DNA from: Puccinia triticina
Taxonomy: Eukaryota > Basidiomycota > Pucciniomycetes > Pucciniales > Pucciniaceae
Reading direction: 5' to 3'
Length of the DNA: 64,000 nucleotides
NCBI RefSeq assembly: GCF_026914185.1
Contig: NC_070569.1
Span: 186,001 to 250,000 of the forward strand
Below are positions 44,971 to 56,101 of this stretch, in pieces. The number at the start of each line of letters is the position of its first letter. The stretch's first letter is position 1. Both the position numbers and the translations under genes were made by a program. The notes beneath the pieces were generated by a model. The model was not told the DNA's origin. It did not search any database and saw only the letters and a list, made by a program, of their open reading frames with translations.

Positions 44971-47559
44971 TCCCGCAGCTTGCCCTTTTGCCAACTTTGC
45001 ATGTGCTTTTGTAGCTGTACAACCAAGGTTTTCCATTGGCCTACAGATGAGATGCATAAGCACGCATGTCTATTGTCTTTTTTGGATATGTAGACTGAGC
45101 ATTTGCTCAGCCGCCCCACTGCATATATTTCCGCATGTGCTGCGGTGAGCAGACATTCTACACCGCTCGCCTATATAAATCACCACAACGGTCTACGGTT
45201 CAAGATCCAGATGAAGACTCAAGATTCAAGTAACCAGTTATCAAGATCTAGCCCTCAAGATTATCCATCTCAAATCTCAAGCTCAAGATTCAAGATTTTA
45301 GGATTGATATTGATTATTGTTGTTGATTTTTCTCTCTGTTCTTTTTGATGCGTCTTCAGTTCAGGTACAACTCCTCTTTCCATTGCACCCATTCTCTTAT
45401 GTTACTCTCCTCATTTTTCTATGTATGTGGTTGATCTTTGTGTGTGTTTTGCTTTGTTTAATGTGTTGTGCAGAGCTTGTTTGTAGTTAGGGATGTGATG
45501 AAAATATCTGTGAAATGTTCACTTCCTGGAGTCTGAGTTCAAACTTCAAACTCAGATGATGGGGGAGCCATGTGTCAGCCTACGTGATGCCAAGGATATT
45601 ATCCTTCTAGCTACACGTGGTGCAAAGCAAAAGATTAGAGTTATAAAACTCTAAGACAAGGTTATAAGGGTTAATTCCAACGTAATTGTTGGGAATTATG
45701 GCGTAAGAATAAGGCAATTTGGGCCAATTTGGGCCAATTTGACGTAATAAAATGAATATAATTAATTTTAAAGAGGGTCCTGATAAATCAGGGGTGTTTA
45801 ATCCCTCTAGAATGAAGAACTGGGGCCTGTAAACAGGGTTGTTTCAAATCCCAGAAAGAAATAGCGGAGAATCTCAAGAGAAGGGGCTTAAACTTACTAG
45901 TATAAGACCCTAGGGGCACTTGAGGTTCTTCAGGCGTGAAGTTGGGCAGTTGGAGGCGCTCAGAAGTGGTAATCTTGAGGGCAGGGTGGTTACTGGACAG
46001 CTTCAGGGCGGAAATTGGGGCTAAAAATCACGAAAGTAGGTATTTTACCTGGCAAATCACAGGCTAATGAGGCTGTTGAAGGCGGGTAAAATTCTAATAG
46101 GTAATGTAAAGCTGGGGAATCTCCTTTTGGGCGGAGAAAGGGCCCTTTATATAGCCTAGGCAGGCCTCCAGGGGCGCCCAGGGGACATGGGGACACTTGT
46201 GAGCGCATTCTGAGGCAATTTGGTTGCGCTAGAAGGCGCTGTGGGTCGTGGAACCTTGGGGCTTGGATACAAGGGTTGCCAAGAGCCTTTTACAGAGGTT
46301 CTGTGTGTTTTTACACATGCCTTACACGTCATGGGGGCTGGTTTGGGGGTTCTGTGACGCTCATTTCCGTGGAAATGTGCCACAGAAGGTACTAGAACTG
46401 GCTTCTGTGCAATTGTACACGTGTAAGCAGTGCTACATACATGTTCTGGAGGCGCTTATTAAGTGCTCCATTTTATTTGGCCCTTTCTACATATTTACTA
46501 CAGTTGTAATTTACACGTAGTGAGGCTTGGGAGAAGCTGGGGCGCTTTCTAGTGTCTCCTGTGCACGTTGCAAGAGCCTTTTTCCATCTAGAATGTTTTG
46601 ATATTGGATGACGTGGTTATTACATCTTGTTTGGTGATTAATTACATGTGTACAAGACATATAACACATGTAATATTGCTATTGGGGCGTATTCTGGCCC
46701 ATTCTTACTTACTGGTAACCTGAGCGCTTTGGTTGCAGGCTAGTTTATGCATTATGCATATATGTACACTAGGAGCGCGGGCTTGAGCTCTAGGCAACAG
46801 AGCACGCAGGCTTGGGTGCGCCACGCAACAAATAAAGCCATCTTTTAAACTATACACAACACCTCAGTTACGTCACTAAAAATGGGTGTAAATATATGTA
46901 CTTATATATATATGTGCATACAAGTGCATCTACGCGGGGCGTGATGTACTTGCGCAAACTTTGAAGTTAGTTTACACAAGGAAGGGATAATAATTAAGGG
47001 TACTTGTAAGTGAGGTACCCTAGGTTATTTTACCCGTAGAATAAGAATCTTCTATAATATTTTACATATTAATTACATAAAGCTGAGTAATTAATTAATT
47101 ATATATGTATTTAATGTTTTTGCGTAGTTTTACATGTGTAAGAGTAATAATATCTCTTTCATATGTAAAACTATTTTTTATATTTTTATTTGTCACGGTG
47201 GCTCTGCCATAGTAGCCAGCTGACACCATGGCAGTCTTCTGATCCATAAAATACACCATCAAGATTCTCAGATCCTTATCCCTTATCCTCATCACATCAT
47301 CAGATCCTTATTAACCCTCAAGATCCTCATCAGCATCCCTTTCCATATCCTCAACCCCCAAACCGGCCAACAAGTCTCACTGACATTGTTGTTCAAACCC
47401 CTTTCTTTGGTTTTGCTCAGATCTCATTTATCCTAGGACCTCACAGGAAGGCAGGCTCATCACCACTATCCCTTCCAAGCACTGCCTTTGGCCTGGCACC
47501 GTAGGAGTTCGACACTGTAGAAAAGGAAAACATGAGAGAAAGAAACCCATCCTCCTCTA
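44971..47559. other. No gene seen; AT-rich intergenic DNA
   Basis: No coding or RNA gene supported. A CAAGATTCAAG-type simple repeat lies at 45195-45300 just after a CCTATATAAATCACCACA promoter-like motif (45170). The region 46600-47200 is rich in ACATGTGTA and TATATA words. Confidence 0.4.
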
Positions 47560-47954
47560 CCAAGCCACGCTCCCACAACCATGCACATCATCTGTCTATT
47601 CCGCTCTCACATGGATCTCCTGTCAAATTTGCTGCACGTCATTGCCCACTGTTGGACTCCTCTCGCCATAGCTTCCCCGCCCCTGTCTAGCCTACAATGC
47701 CGGGATCCCACACACCGCCTCCACCCCAGCTATGCCCGCTAACGTAGCCCTCTTTGGCTGCCACAGCTTCCCCCGGTCACCGCCACTACTAGCCAGTCTG
47801 CGCCAGCCTGCTTAAGTCAAGTCCAGCCACGCCGCCGCCGCGCTGTGTAAAATTGCTCCACACTCCGCCACAAAGAATGTCCTCCGCGCCAGCCTTGCGG
47901 AACCGCAGTCTGCAACCCCGTAGTCCCCGAACTCCGGGACTCCTTGCGCCACGG
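47560..47954. repeat. C-rich dispersed repeat, copy 2
   Basis: Matches the repeat at 16481-16975 around CCCCTGTCTAGCCT and GCYRCAGCTTCCCCC. It is cut by AGCGC element copy 2, which inserted at GCCACGG. Confidence 0.5.
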
Positions 47955-48427
47955 CAACGTTGTAACAGCTGCGCTGCTTTTAGCGCAGCGGTTTTTTGTG
48001 CCGCTGCGCTAAACGCTGCGCGCAGCGGCCAGACCGCTGCGCTAACCGCTTTTTGTTTTCCTGGGAAAAAAAAGATAATTTTAGCGCGCTAAAAAAAGCG
48101 GTCACATAGCGCTGAACCGCTGCGCTTCAGCAGTAGCGCAGCGGTTTGAAAAAGAAGAAAGAAAATGGTCTAAATCATGTTAAAAGAGGTTTAACATGCA
48201 GTTAAATTCCGCTATCCGCTAAATTAGCGGATAGCGCAGCATATTCCCACTTCCGCTGCGCTATCGCTAATTGCCCTGGGTGGGTAGCGGTCAACCGCTG
48301 CGCGTAGCGAGTAGCGCAGCGGTTTTTTCAACAGCTTCTGCTACTTGCCTCTGGGACGTAGCCATGTGACCGCTGCGCTGCGCTAAATGACCGCTTTTTT
48401 TAGCGCAGCGCAGCGTTTACAACGTTG
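47955..48427. mobile_element. AGCGC element copy 2: 473-bp MITE-like, 7-bp TSD
   Basis: Termini CAACGTTGTAA are inverted, followed on both sides by GCTGCGCTGC-type sequence. The interior is almost only TAGCGCAGCGGT-like words in both orientations. The flanks are GCCACGG at 47948-47954 and 48428-48434, again a 7-base duplication. It shares CAAC ends, word composition and duplication length with copy 1 but is otherwise unalignable, so it is a family member rather than a recent twin. Confidence 0.78.
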
Positions 48428-48717
48428 GCCACGGTCACTTTGACACCGGTGGGCACCTTACATCACCACAAAGACTTCCTGGAGGTGGTTTGAAACTCCC
48501 TATTGGATAAACATTTTGGTATTTATTCCACAATTTATTTTGAGCTGAAATTGTAACAATTTTGGCATTTACTTCTATGTACACTCATTCAAGAGATAAA
48601 AGCATCTTGAAAAATACAAACACAAAGAGGGAGGTAGAGAGAAAAAATACGGAAAACCTGGTTGGTTGGGCAAGTGCAGTACAACATAAACCATGTTGGT
48701 TTTCCCAAGAATCCATT

Positions 48718-50230
48718 TTAGAATAATTCTAAGCTGTACTTGGAAGTGGTAAGTTTGCCTTGCCCCTAAAGAAATTTGTAAACACTGAGGTATTAGTTGC
48801 TGAAAGAATTCAGAGTACAAAGAGGATGATCAAGGGTTGAAAGTTAAAACAAATGCACACCTTGAATATTTCTATTCCAGCTCCAACGCTCACGAAGTAC
48901 TCGTCTTGACTGACCCCAAAGCTTCCCAGGTTTTCTGCAGGTAAATATAAAAATGGTAAAAAAATTTGCAGAAAGTCAGAAAAGTCTGAGGATTGATGGA
49001 ATATGATTCTTAGAGCTTACTGAGCAGTTCTTTCAAGTCTCCGCTGAAAGAAGTGTATTTGCCGCTATCTTCAGCAGGGAAAATTGAAATCACCGGAACT
49101 TGGGTGTTGCCTTGCCAGACTTGGAATTCATACTTTTCATTGATTTTGATGGTGCCAGCCGGGTTTCCATTTATCGCCTGGCGTTGGCCCGCGGGCCGTG
49201 CTTTACCAATTGCGCTTAACCAGATCTGCTCCAGCCGAGGTAATCATGATGAGCCAAAAGATTGGAACAGTTTTTTGTCGTGTTTGTAAATTGCAGAAAA
49301 TGCTATGCAAACCATAATCTCTCTTGAGGCACACTCTTGCTTGACACAGTCAGGCTGCGTGGACAAAAATATATCATAGGACTATTAAAAAGAAAGAAGA
49401 AAAAAGAGCAAGAAATCAGTATCTCTCCGTTCTTCGTGTCATGAAGACGGTTTATAAATACTCACCACATCTGCAACGAGATCGGTCGATTGGTCGGTAA
49501 GTTTCCAGTCCCAAGTAGTACTGAATTTTTTGGCGTTTTTGACTTGAAGATGAAGCGGCTGAGCTTGACTACCTTGATCGATCTGAGGTACACCCCAAGC
49601 CACGTTGGTGTCTGAAATAGGTTAGGAGGAGGAAACAGAAATTCAAGAGGTCGTTAGATGGTTTGGTTTGGTGGGTGATAAATATTTTACAGGCGTTTCT
49701 GGTATCTTTCGTGTAACTGGACTGGAGTTACTTACATGCCTTTACCTGGTCCTTGTCTTGATCAGCAGATGGAAGGTCAAACACCACCTGCCAAGCCAAG
49801 TTACCTTGTGTGAAGGTCTGACAGGTTATTTCACTCTTGCCTCCATCCTTCACTTTCTGACCTGCAGAATGTAAGAATTAAGAATCAGAAATGAGCACTG
49901 GATGAATGGATGGTGTATTTGGATATAAATTCAAGGATAATGGAAAATTTGGAGTGCATCGAAGAAAAAGAATAAGTGGGGTTTACTTTGCCAGACGTTC
50001 TGATAAAGCGTGAGTCTTTCAGCCAGCGCTACTTTTTGCCAAGGAGATTGGCCTTTGTTCCATGTAATTTTGTTTCCTTTGCAGTTAGATTCTTGAAGTT
50101 TTCCCATTGTCTTCACCGCATCATGACCAGGCTTGCTTTGATCTGTTCCAGATGGGTCTGCTGGGAGACCATCCACTGACACTAGGGCAAGTAGGGAGGC
50201 AGTAAATCGAAAGAAGTACGCTTGCTTCAT
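48718..50230 (-). CDS. Secreted GH12 endoglucanase/xyloglucanase
   Basis: Seven exons: 49987-50230, 49736-49861, 49466-49611, 49313-49354, 49021-49225, 48861-48934, 48718-48765. GT/AG junctions and phases agree and give 294 residues. GH12 enzymes cut beta-1,4-glucan or xyloglucan in plant cell walls (family knowledge). Residues 1-21 form a signal peptide (FFRFTASLLALVSVDG). Recognised GH12 features: LTLYQNVW (74-81), TNVAWGV, WDWK, REIMIWLSAIGKARPAG with Glu184 as the likely nucleophile, and VGAGIEIFKG with Glu276 as likely acid/base. Both catalytic acids are present and length is close to the family norm with a short N-terminal extension. Cys50, Cys95, Cys175 and Cys180 could form disulfides. 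It is divergent from the SET gene, 1.1 kb away. Confidence 0.85.
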
Positions 50231-50449
50231 GTTAGTAAACTATGAGTGGATGTTCCTAACTCTTAATTCGATTGGTCTCGATGGCTGATCGGCAAAAAAC
50301 GGGAACGCTAGAAGAGTTCTGGGATGTGATCAAGAGAGGATGCAAATTCCTGGGTCGATTGACAAGAAGAATACAAAGAACAAATATACTTTAATAGCGA
50401 ACTAGTTCCGAAGGGTGGAGCGAGTTGACCGAGCTGTGAAGAACCCGCT

Positions 50450-50457
50450 TATTTATA
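50450..50457 (-). promoter_or_regulatory. Candidate TATA box of the GH12 gene
   Basis: TATAAATA on the minus strand, about 220 bases upstream of the start codon, the same word as upstream of the laccase. Confidence 0.4.
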
Positions 50458-50469
50458 AACATTATTTAC

Positions 50470-51322
50470 AGTGAGCGATGAGTCGAGTGAGCCCACTGAC
50501 AACGACCAGCAGACGATTGACGCCTGGGTGAAGCACGGAAATTTATCATATAATCTTTACTGAATCATGGTAGAGATATTTCAGGGGATGGGATTGGCAG
50601 CTTCAGCATACGATGAGGCCCAGGGGGGGATGACTACTACCATGGCCTCGGTCTGCTCTGGGTTGCCATGAGGATTTGATGGACGATCGGTGGCCGGCTT
50701 GAGACTAGCAGATTCCGCTCTGATTTTCACTGGGCCAGCTAAGGGGAGAGGTCTATATGACGCTCGTCAAGACGCACAACTGGTTTTGCTCCGGATGCAC
50801 TTCCGATGTAGTTGCTATGTATAAGCCCATCAGCCGAAGTAGGGTCGCCGAGCCCGGGGTAAGCTCAGATTCCTGGATACCCTCCGGGGCTCTGTTTGAT
50901 TGCAAGGCTAGACTGTTCCCTCGGGCTATCCCTGGTGGTCCAAGTTTGAAGAGTCTGGTGCGTTTTGCCTCCAACGACCGAGAACAGCAAAAGCTGGATC
51001 CTCGGCAAAGGAGTAGTGAAATCCCAGTCACCAGACTTTCGAGTGTTGATGATACCCACCAGAGCTGATCTGCCAGGAAAATGAATCAAGTTCAGGTTAT
51101 GATCCATGCCAGCTTGTGTCGCGCATTGATGATGGGGTGTTTGTATCGCACCTCAACCTGTTTATGATCACTGTATTGGTGGAGCTGTTTCCAGTACAAG
51201 CATTTGCGCATACAAGCACACATAGTGCAGATGCTTATACTATGAGAGACCGGCACTTGTCAAGTTGTCGGCGAGGTCGGTTAATAGTCGGCACCATCGG
51301 TCCATCAACCAAGCAGGGAAGG
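50470..51322. other. Divergent intergenic region between GH12 and SET genes
   Basis: No third gene could be supported. Overlapping frames at 50757-51068 (plus) and 50753-51031 (minus) are GC-biased shadows with no domain. The region should hold both promoters. Confidence 0.4.
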
Positions 51323-53179
51323 ATGACTGAAGGGACTGATCGGACGAGCAAGCAATGGAGTGAGCTGCTAGGCTGGCTGGAGAGCGAAGATGCCTCTACG
51401 GGAGAATTCAAGATAGCGATGCACTCATCAACCGACGGTAAGTGGCCATCTCTCCCAAATACTCCCATCAGGTCCATCCACTCAAGATATGTAGTCGGCC
51501 TCCAGGAGTTTGATCCGTATATATTCAACCGTTCTACTAGGGGGTCGTAGCTTGGTGGCCATCGAGGATATAGAAGTAAGTAGAGGTGGTCCTTGGTATC
51601 AAAGTATCTCGACTGTCGCTCACCAATTCCTACAAGGAAGCAACGAAGATTTTATCGTTGCCAAGATCCGCGCTTCTGGATACGAAGACGATACCTAAGC
51701 AGTTTATCAAAAATCATTGTTCGGAGCTCACGTCGACCCAAGCCTTAACGTTATTCCTGACGGTCTATCGGTTGAATCGACGGACGAGTAAAGACTTGGA
51801 GAAATTCGAATACCCATTCAGCTGCTATTTATCCACTCTACCGGCCGATATTTCGCAGATACCCTTAGTGTGGCAACTCCGAGCGGTCTTTGGAAGTTTG
51901 GAGGAGATCGATCCAGGCGATCTCGCCCAGCTCGATCGGCTCCGAACAGCTCTAACCACCACCAATTCCTTCACGTTTTACCAGCTCATGACCACGACTA
52001 CTATCAAACAATCTAATGATGTTCTTTCCCGCTTCATCAATGATTGGGCCAACTTGCTCCCTACCTTGCGAGACTGTTATCCAGATGCTCGTCTTGGGGA
52101 ACTGCTTTGGTCTTGGTTGATTGGTCTGTTGAATCACTCCCATTTTGCTGCACCCCTCTGTTGAGTGGGGAAACCGGTGAAAACCCCGTTTCAATCACAG
52201 TCTTATATCCAAGCAATAGTGAAGATGAAGCCTGATGAAATGTTTCTTTTTCAACCCCCATAACAAGTTAACACTAGATGTGTATCTTTCCCCATTGGAG
52301 CCAAGAATTCTGCAGATAATATCGCACTAGCCCCTGCGTTTGACATGGTAAGAACCCCCACCAAGTGACTTCAGCCTACCATCTGACACCAAGTTGAACT
52401 GACCATACGCAGGCCAATCATTCACCGGTCAGCAAGGTCACGGCGGTAGCCACTCCACAAACACTCACGATGTACTCATCGACGCCGCAGGTGAATTTGA
52501 ACGCGAGGGCAGGGCCGCCTCCGAGCTACCAGTCCCTGGCCGCGCCATGTCAGCCCCGTTTCATGAAAGGCCAAGAAATTACTTTCTCTTATGGCCCCCA
52601 TTCCAATTCCACCCTCCTCACCGAATACGGCTTCGTTGCCTCCGAGCCTAATCCATGGGACTCTATTGACGTCACCGACGAAATAGTCGCTCTTTTTGAT
52701 CACTCTAACCCCACTCATATCACAAAGATTGAGTTACTCAAAAATACTGGTTACTGGGAGTGAGTGTCCCTTGTTCCAAATTTGCGCCTTCTTTACTGCC
52801 AAACACAACATAATTTTTTGGAAATCACATTGCTACCAGAGACTATACGATCCAATGTAACCCGCTCGAAAGCTCCCATCGGATCCTAGTAGCTTTGAGG
52901 TTATTGCACAGTTCAGAGGAGAAGATTTCAGAATGGCAAGATCATATAGACGGGCTAGTGGACGAACTGGAGGGGGAGATCGAGCAAGCAGTCCAATGTT
53001 CTCTCGCCGAGCTCTTTGCCTTACTCAAGGCCAGATCTCGGGCGCTCGTCGAGAGCATCGCACGGCCTGACATCGACCCGTCTTCTTTGGGGTTGTCTGC
53101 TTACGCGATCATGTGCCTCAAAACGCTTGCGTCTAACGAGATGACCGCTGTCTCCTCCTATCCTTCGGAGACCACCTAA
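51323..53179 (+). CDS. SET-domain protein lysine methyltransferase (SETD3/LSMT/RKM type)
   Basis: Six exons: 51323-51437, 51541-51575, 51637-52123, 52268-52347, 52413-52759, 52840-53179, giving 467 residues with consistent phases; donor GTCTGT in intron 3 is non-standard. The family transfers methyl groups from S-adenosylmethionine to lysines of ribosomal or other non-histone proteins. The N-terminal SET part has GGRSLVAIEDIEEATKILSL. A long helical insert is followed by VNTRCVSFPIGAKNSADN, then the cofactor-binding FDMANHSPV, and GQEITFSYGPHSNSTLL with EYGF, which holds the catalytic Tyr. The C-terminal helical region (IECNP-like IQCNPLESSHRIL onward) fits the rubisco-LSMT substrate-binding domain. 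The start ATG follows AAGGGAAGG; an in-frame upstream ATG at 51116 would add 69 unlikely residues. Confidence 0.85.
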
Positions 53180-53647
53180 AATCTTGCTCCGACCTTTAAT
53201 ACAATTTTCCTTGCTTTGACCTATTTTACCAATCCTTTTCTCACTCCCATGGTCTGCAGTTTACATCGCCAAGCTGGATTGAATTTTAGCCAGCCGTGCC
53301 TCTCATCAAGAAGAATGATGAACATCATGCCCCCATGGAGAGCGTGCCGCGGGAATGCCTGGGTGAGAGGCTTTGTTAAGCTTCATGTGGTTTGTCTCAT
53401 GAACATATCTAACAGCTTTCATTGAGATCTAGAAAAAGAGTGCATTTTATCAGGATCTCCAGTTGAAACGGTGTGTTGCACACTGAAGGGGGAATTGAAA
53501 GTCAAAAGGAATGTGGTGAGCTATGAGTGTGAAGAAACAGTTGATCAGGATGCGAGCAAACAAGTATTTTGTATTGAAATCAACAAAATCTTTGTAATAC
53601 CGTGTCCATGGACAATTAGTGGTATCGTGGGCTTGATGGGAGGTTAT
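53180..53647. other. 3' flank; proximal copy of a segmental duplication
   Basis: No gene. From about 53417 the sequence is homologous to 55893 onward (GCATTTTATCA, CCAGTTGARA), marking the start of the duplicated segment. AAAAG at 53504-53508 is the empty-site equivalent of the TRIM insertion at 55971. Confidence 0.6.
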
Positions 53648-55091
53648 CTAGGTGTGGTAAGGTACATGTTCTATGAGTTCTTGCTCATGTAAAAAAAGAG
53701 TCGGCTGGCTGCGAATTCTTTGAAACTGGGTTGTGTACAGCTGATCCATTGGATCTTGTGTGAGCACATGATAAAAGACAGCCAGGGTCGTCACCCTCTT
53801 GTGAGAAGATGAAGAGGAGAAGTTTGCGGCGAGGGCCTTGAGGGGTTCTTCCCTTTCTTCCCTATGGATGGACACTGCCTTGCTAATCTGGGGATCTTTT
53901 TCGAAGATCGCCCGAAATTCATCCAGATTGGCTGTGAAGAGTTCAACAATGGCCGGATGTCAATATCAGAGGGTTCGGGTTTGAGTGAGTGTTAAAGAAA
54001 ACTCGTTCTACAAACCTATCTCTGGTGAGAATCCAGCTGACGGATTGAGGAGCTCTAATTTGGGAAAGATGGGTGATTGAAAAAAGCATCATCAGTGTGA
54101 TGATATATGGGCAAGATATATCTGATGGTAAAACAAACCCGTTTCCCATCTCAAATAATTTCCTGGCGCATTACGTCCTTGCTTGAAGATTTTTTGAAAA
54201 TACAGAATTGCTTTATTAACTTCTTCTAGAAGCCCTTCATCATCTAGGGGATACATCCGCATAAGGCTGTAGAGGCCGTACGAGGCAGATACGGCCATGT
54301 GTGGTGTGTTCAAATCGCCAGTCATGCCAAGCAAGTAGATAGCATTGGAAAGAGTTGCAAGCCATTTCAGGATTTGGGAAACCGAGGTACCCTGCCTCTC
54401 CACAAGGTATTTGAATTCAAGTTGTATTTTGAGAGATTCATATTCGGCTGATTGCCCCGGCTCTGCGAATGGGATCTTACCCGGGTGTCTTCGCCAGATA
54501 ATATCGTTCTGGTCTTTCTCTAAACCAATTGTGAATTATTAGCTTCCAGCTTAATGGGGGCTATGGTAGAATTCAGTAGCTGTGATGCATATAATCTAAG
54601 GAGTTCACTTACCATATATGGTACGCCTCTCCTCGACTTGTGAGGAACATGAGCCAAATGGACCAACGAGAAAAATGCGTAAATAGCGAATGAGTCAGAA
54701 CAGGGTGACGGAAAGAGTGCCAAATAAACAAAAACCTCAGCAATCATCTTCCTACTCGGCATTGCCCGCATGCAATGCGATGAGAAACAGGACAGAACGA
54801 TGTATATGGGAGGGGTTCTGGTGTGAGAATAGGTTTATTTTACACACGCGTCAAATGGGGAGAAACCTCAAGAAATGCTAAATGCTTCTCGACGTCGTGA
54901 AATTGTGCGGGGAAGATCCAATACTGCATCGACGCGGCTGGGTAGGAAACCCTTGTTGGCTGAGAGGAACTGGCAGCCGCCTCGGTAGCGCGGGCTCCAT
55001 CGGGAATTCTGGGGATGAGCACTCCTCTGGTGCTATCTGCCAGTTGACAGATAAAAATTGACAGACAGAGGCTGGACGCGGTGAATCGCAT
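53648..55091 (-). CDS. Secreted protein of unknown function, copy A (effector candidate)
   Basis: Five exons: 54848-55091, 54613-54636, 54139-54519, 54016-54054, 53648-53931, total 323 residues. Two introns use GTTTGT donors, as in other genes here. The N-terminus MRFTASSLCLSIFICQLAD is a signal peptide. The mature part is mainly helical-looking and charged: FHDVEKHLAFLEVS, an EERRTIYEKDQND linker, THPHMA-like NTPHMAVSASYGLYSLMRMY, then ELLNPSAGFSPEI and DEFRAIFEKDPQISK. There is one internal Cys-poor body and no known domain. The duplicate is at 56616-58049. Rust genomes encode many such lineage-specific secreted proteins, some of them effectors; that role is inference only. Confidence 0.72.
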
Positions 55092-55970
55092 CTTGCTATG
55101 CTAGAGAGTCAGGAAAGCGTGATGATAGGGGCGAATGCCTATTCTATGTACCTATGTTGGGACGGGTGGGGGCAGCGGATTTTATATTGCTCATCTGCAC
55201 GGCTATCATGTTTTCCGTTTCAGAGCAAGCCGACCGGCCGCGTATGGATGATTTCTTTAAGCGCCCATGCGCAGTGGGTCCAACTTGTTTCGAAGTACAT
55301 CGGCGTCAACCGGAAAACACGACAATGCCGATATGTCCGGACTTGATTCCAGAGTGGATTTGCCCTCGATGGCAAAACAATCTTCCGGGAGTGGATGCAA
55401 CGCTTCACATGATTCATTTTGCCCGTGTTATACAAAAATTGATTAGTGAATGGATGTCCAAGCCATTTTCACTCTTTAATGTCTGTGTGTGTAGTTCTGC
55501 ACACGGTTCCGGGCTGACCTTTGCCGCAGTACGCGCAGTTGAGGATCAACCCGTGGGCCCTTGTATTCCCTACTAGGGTAGGTTTCCATAGGTTTCCACC
55601 TGGGTCAGTGCTTGTGCGGTGCCGGTGAAAGAAGAAGCCTCTCCTCATGAAGCAGAGAAGAAAATGGGCAGCTGCCGCAGCAGCGGTGAGAGGGAGGGTT
55701 GCACCCCCTCCAGGAATTTTGCTCGCCCTCCCCCGGCCCTTCCTCTCAATTATCTATTTCCGCGCGATAAGGATTACCTGACACCTTTAAAGGTAGAAAT
55801 TGACAGGTGTTGATTCTGAGTAAGGCGATGCCCGGACAGGTGGCATTGTTGGCCGACATGTGGTTTCTCTCATACATGCACGCTTTGATTGAGCTCTAGG
55901 AAAACGACGCATTTTATCAAAATCACCAGTTGAGATGGTTTGGTGAACAGTGGAGGCCGGATTGCAAGTG
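55092..55970. other. Upstream region of copy A and duplication junction
   Basis: No gene supported; the 140-residue plus-strand frame at 55154-55576 overlaps the promoter and has no domain. From about 55893 the distal copy of the segmental duplication begins. Confidence 0.45.
55180..55186 (-). promoter_or_regulatory. TATA box of secreted-protein copy A
   Basis: TATAAAA on the minus strand, 89 bases upstream of the ATG at 55091. The aligned word in copy B is CATAAAA (58126-58132). Confidence 0.5.
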
Positions 55971-56001
55971 AAAAGTGTTAGATTATGAATCTGGCAACTC
56001 A

Positions 56002-56071
56002 GGCTTTGTAGCTTAGTGGTAAAGCAGGCACTTAGAGTTAGCCCAACCCGTGTTCAAGTCCTGGTGGAGCC
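56002..56071 (+). other. tRNA-like sequence with Pol III boxes inside each TRIM LTR
   Basis: Seventy bases that start GGCTTTG and end GGAGCC. An exact A box TAGCTTAGTGG lies at 56009-56019 and a B box GTTCAAGTCC at 56052-56061, at normal tRNA spacing. The D stem GCTT/AAGC pairs; the acceptor stem needs three G-T pairs; the anticodon arm is degenerate (GGC/GCC with ACT/AGT). It is therefore more likely a tRNA-derived Pol III promoter than a working tRNA gene. The same sequence recurs at 56212 and 56422. Confidence 0.5.
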
Positions 56072-56086
56072 ATTTCTTTTCTGACA

Positions 56087-56101
56087 GATTTACAGTCTCG
56101 A
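56087..56101 (+). other. TRIM primer-binding site, half tRNA-Tyr
   Basis: GATTTACAGTCTCGA directly follows LTR1 and equals the first 15 bases of the copia-2 primer site. It recurs at 56297 after LTR2. Confidence 0.7.

Noticed and set aside
49178..49225. Intron between REIM and AINGNP in the GH12 gene
   Set aside because: Reading this part as exon gives IWLSAIGKARPAG, the conserved GH12 segment, so the shorter exon was discarded.
53648..53875. Separate small gene on the minus strand
   Set aside because: It is the last exon of the secreted-protein gene: splice signals and phase join it to upstream exons, and copy B shows the same arrangement.
54092..54138. Stop codon ending copy A at 54092
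   Set aside because: It lies in an intron with a GTTTGT donor; exons 4 and 5 continue in phase and are conserved in copy B.
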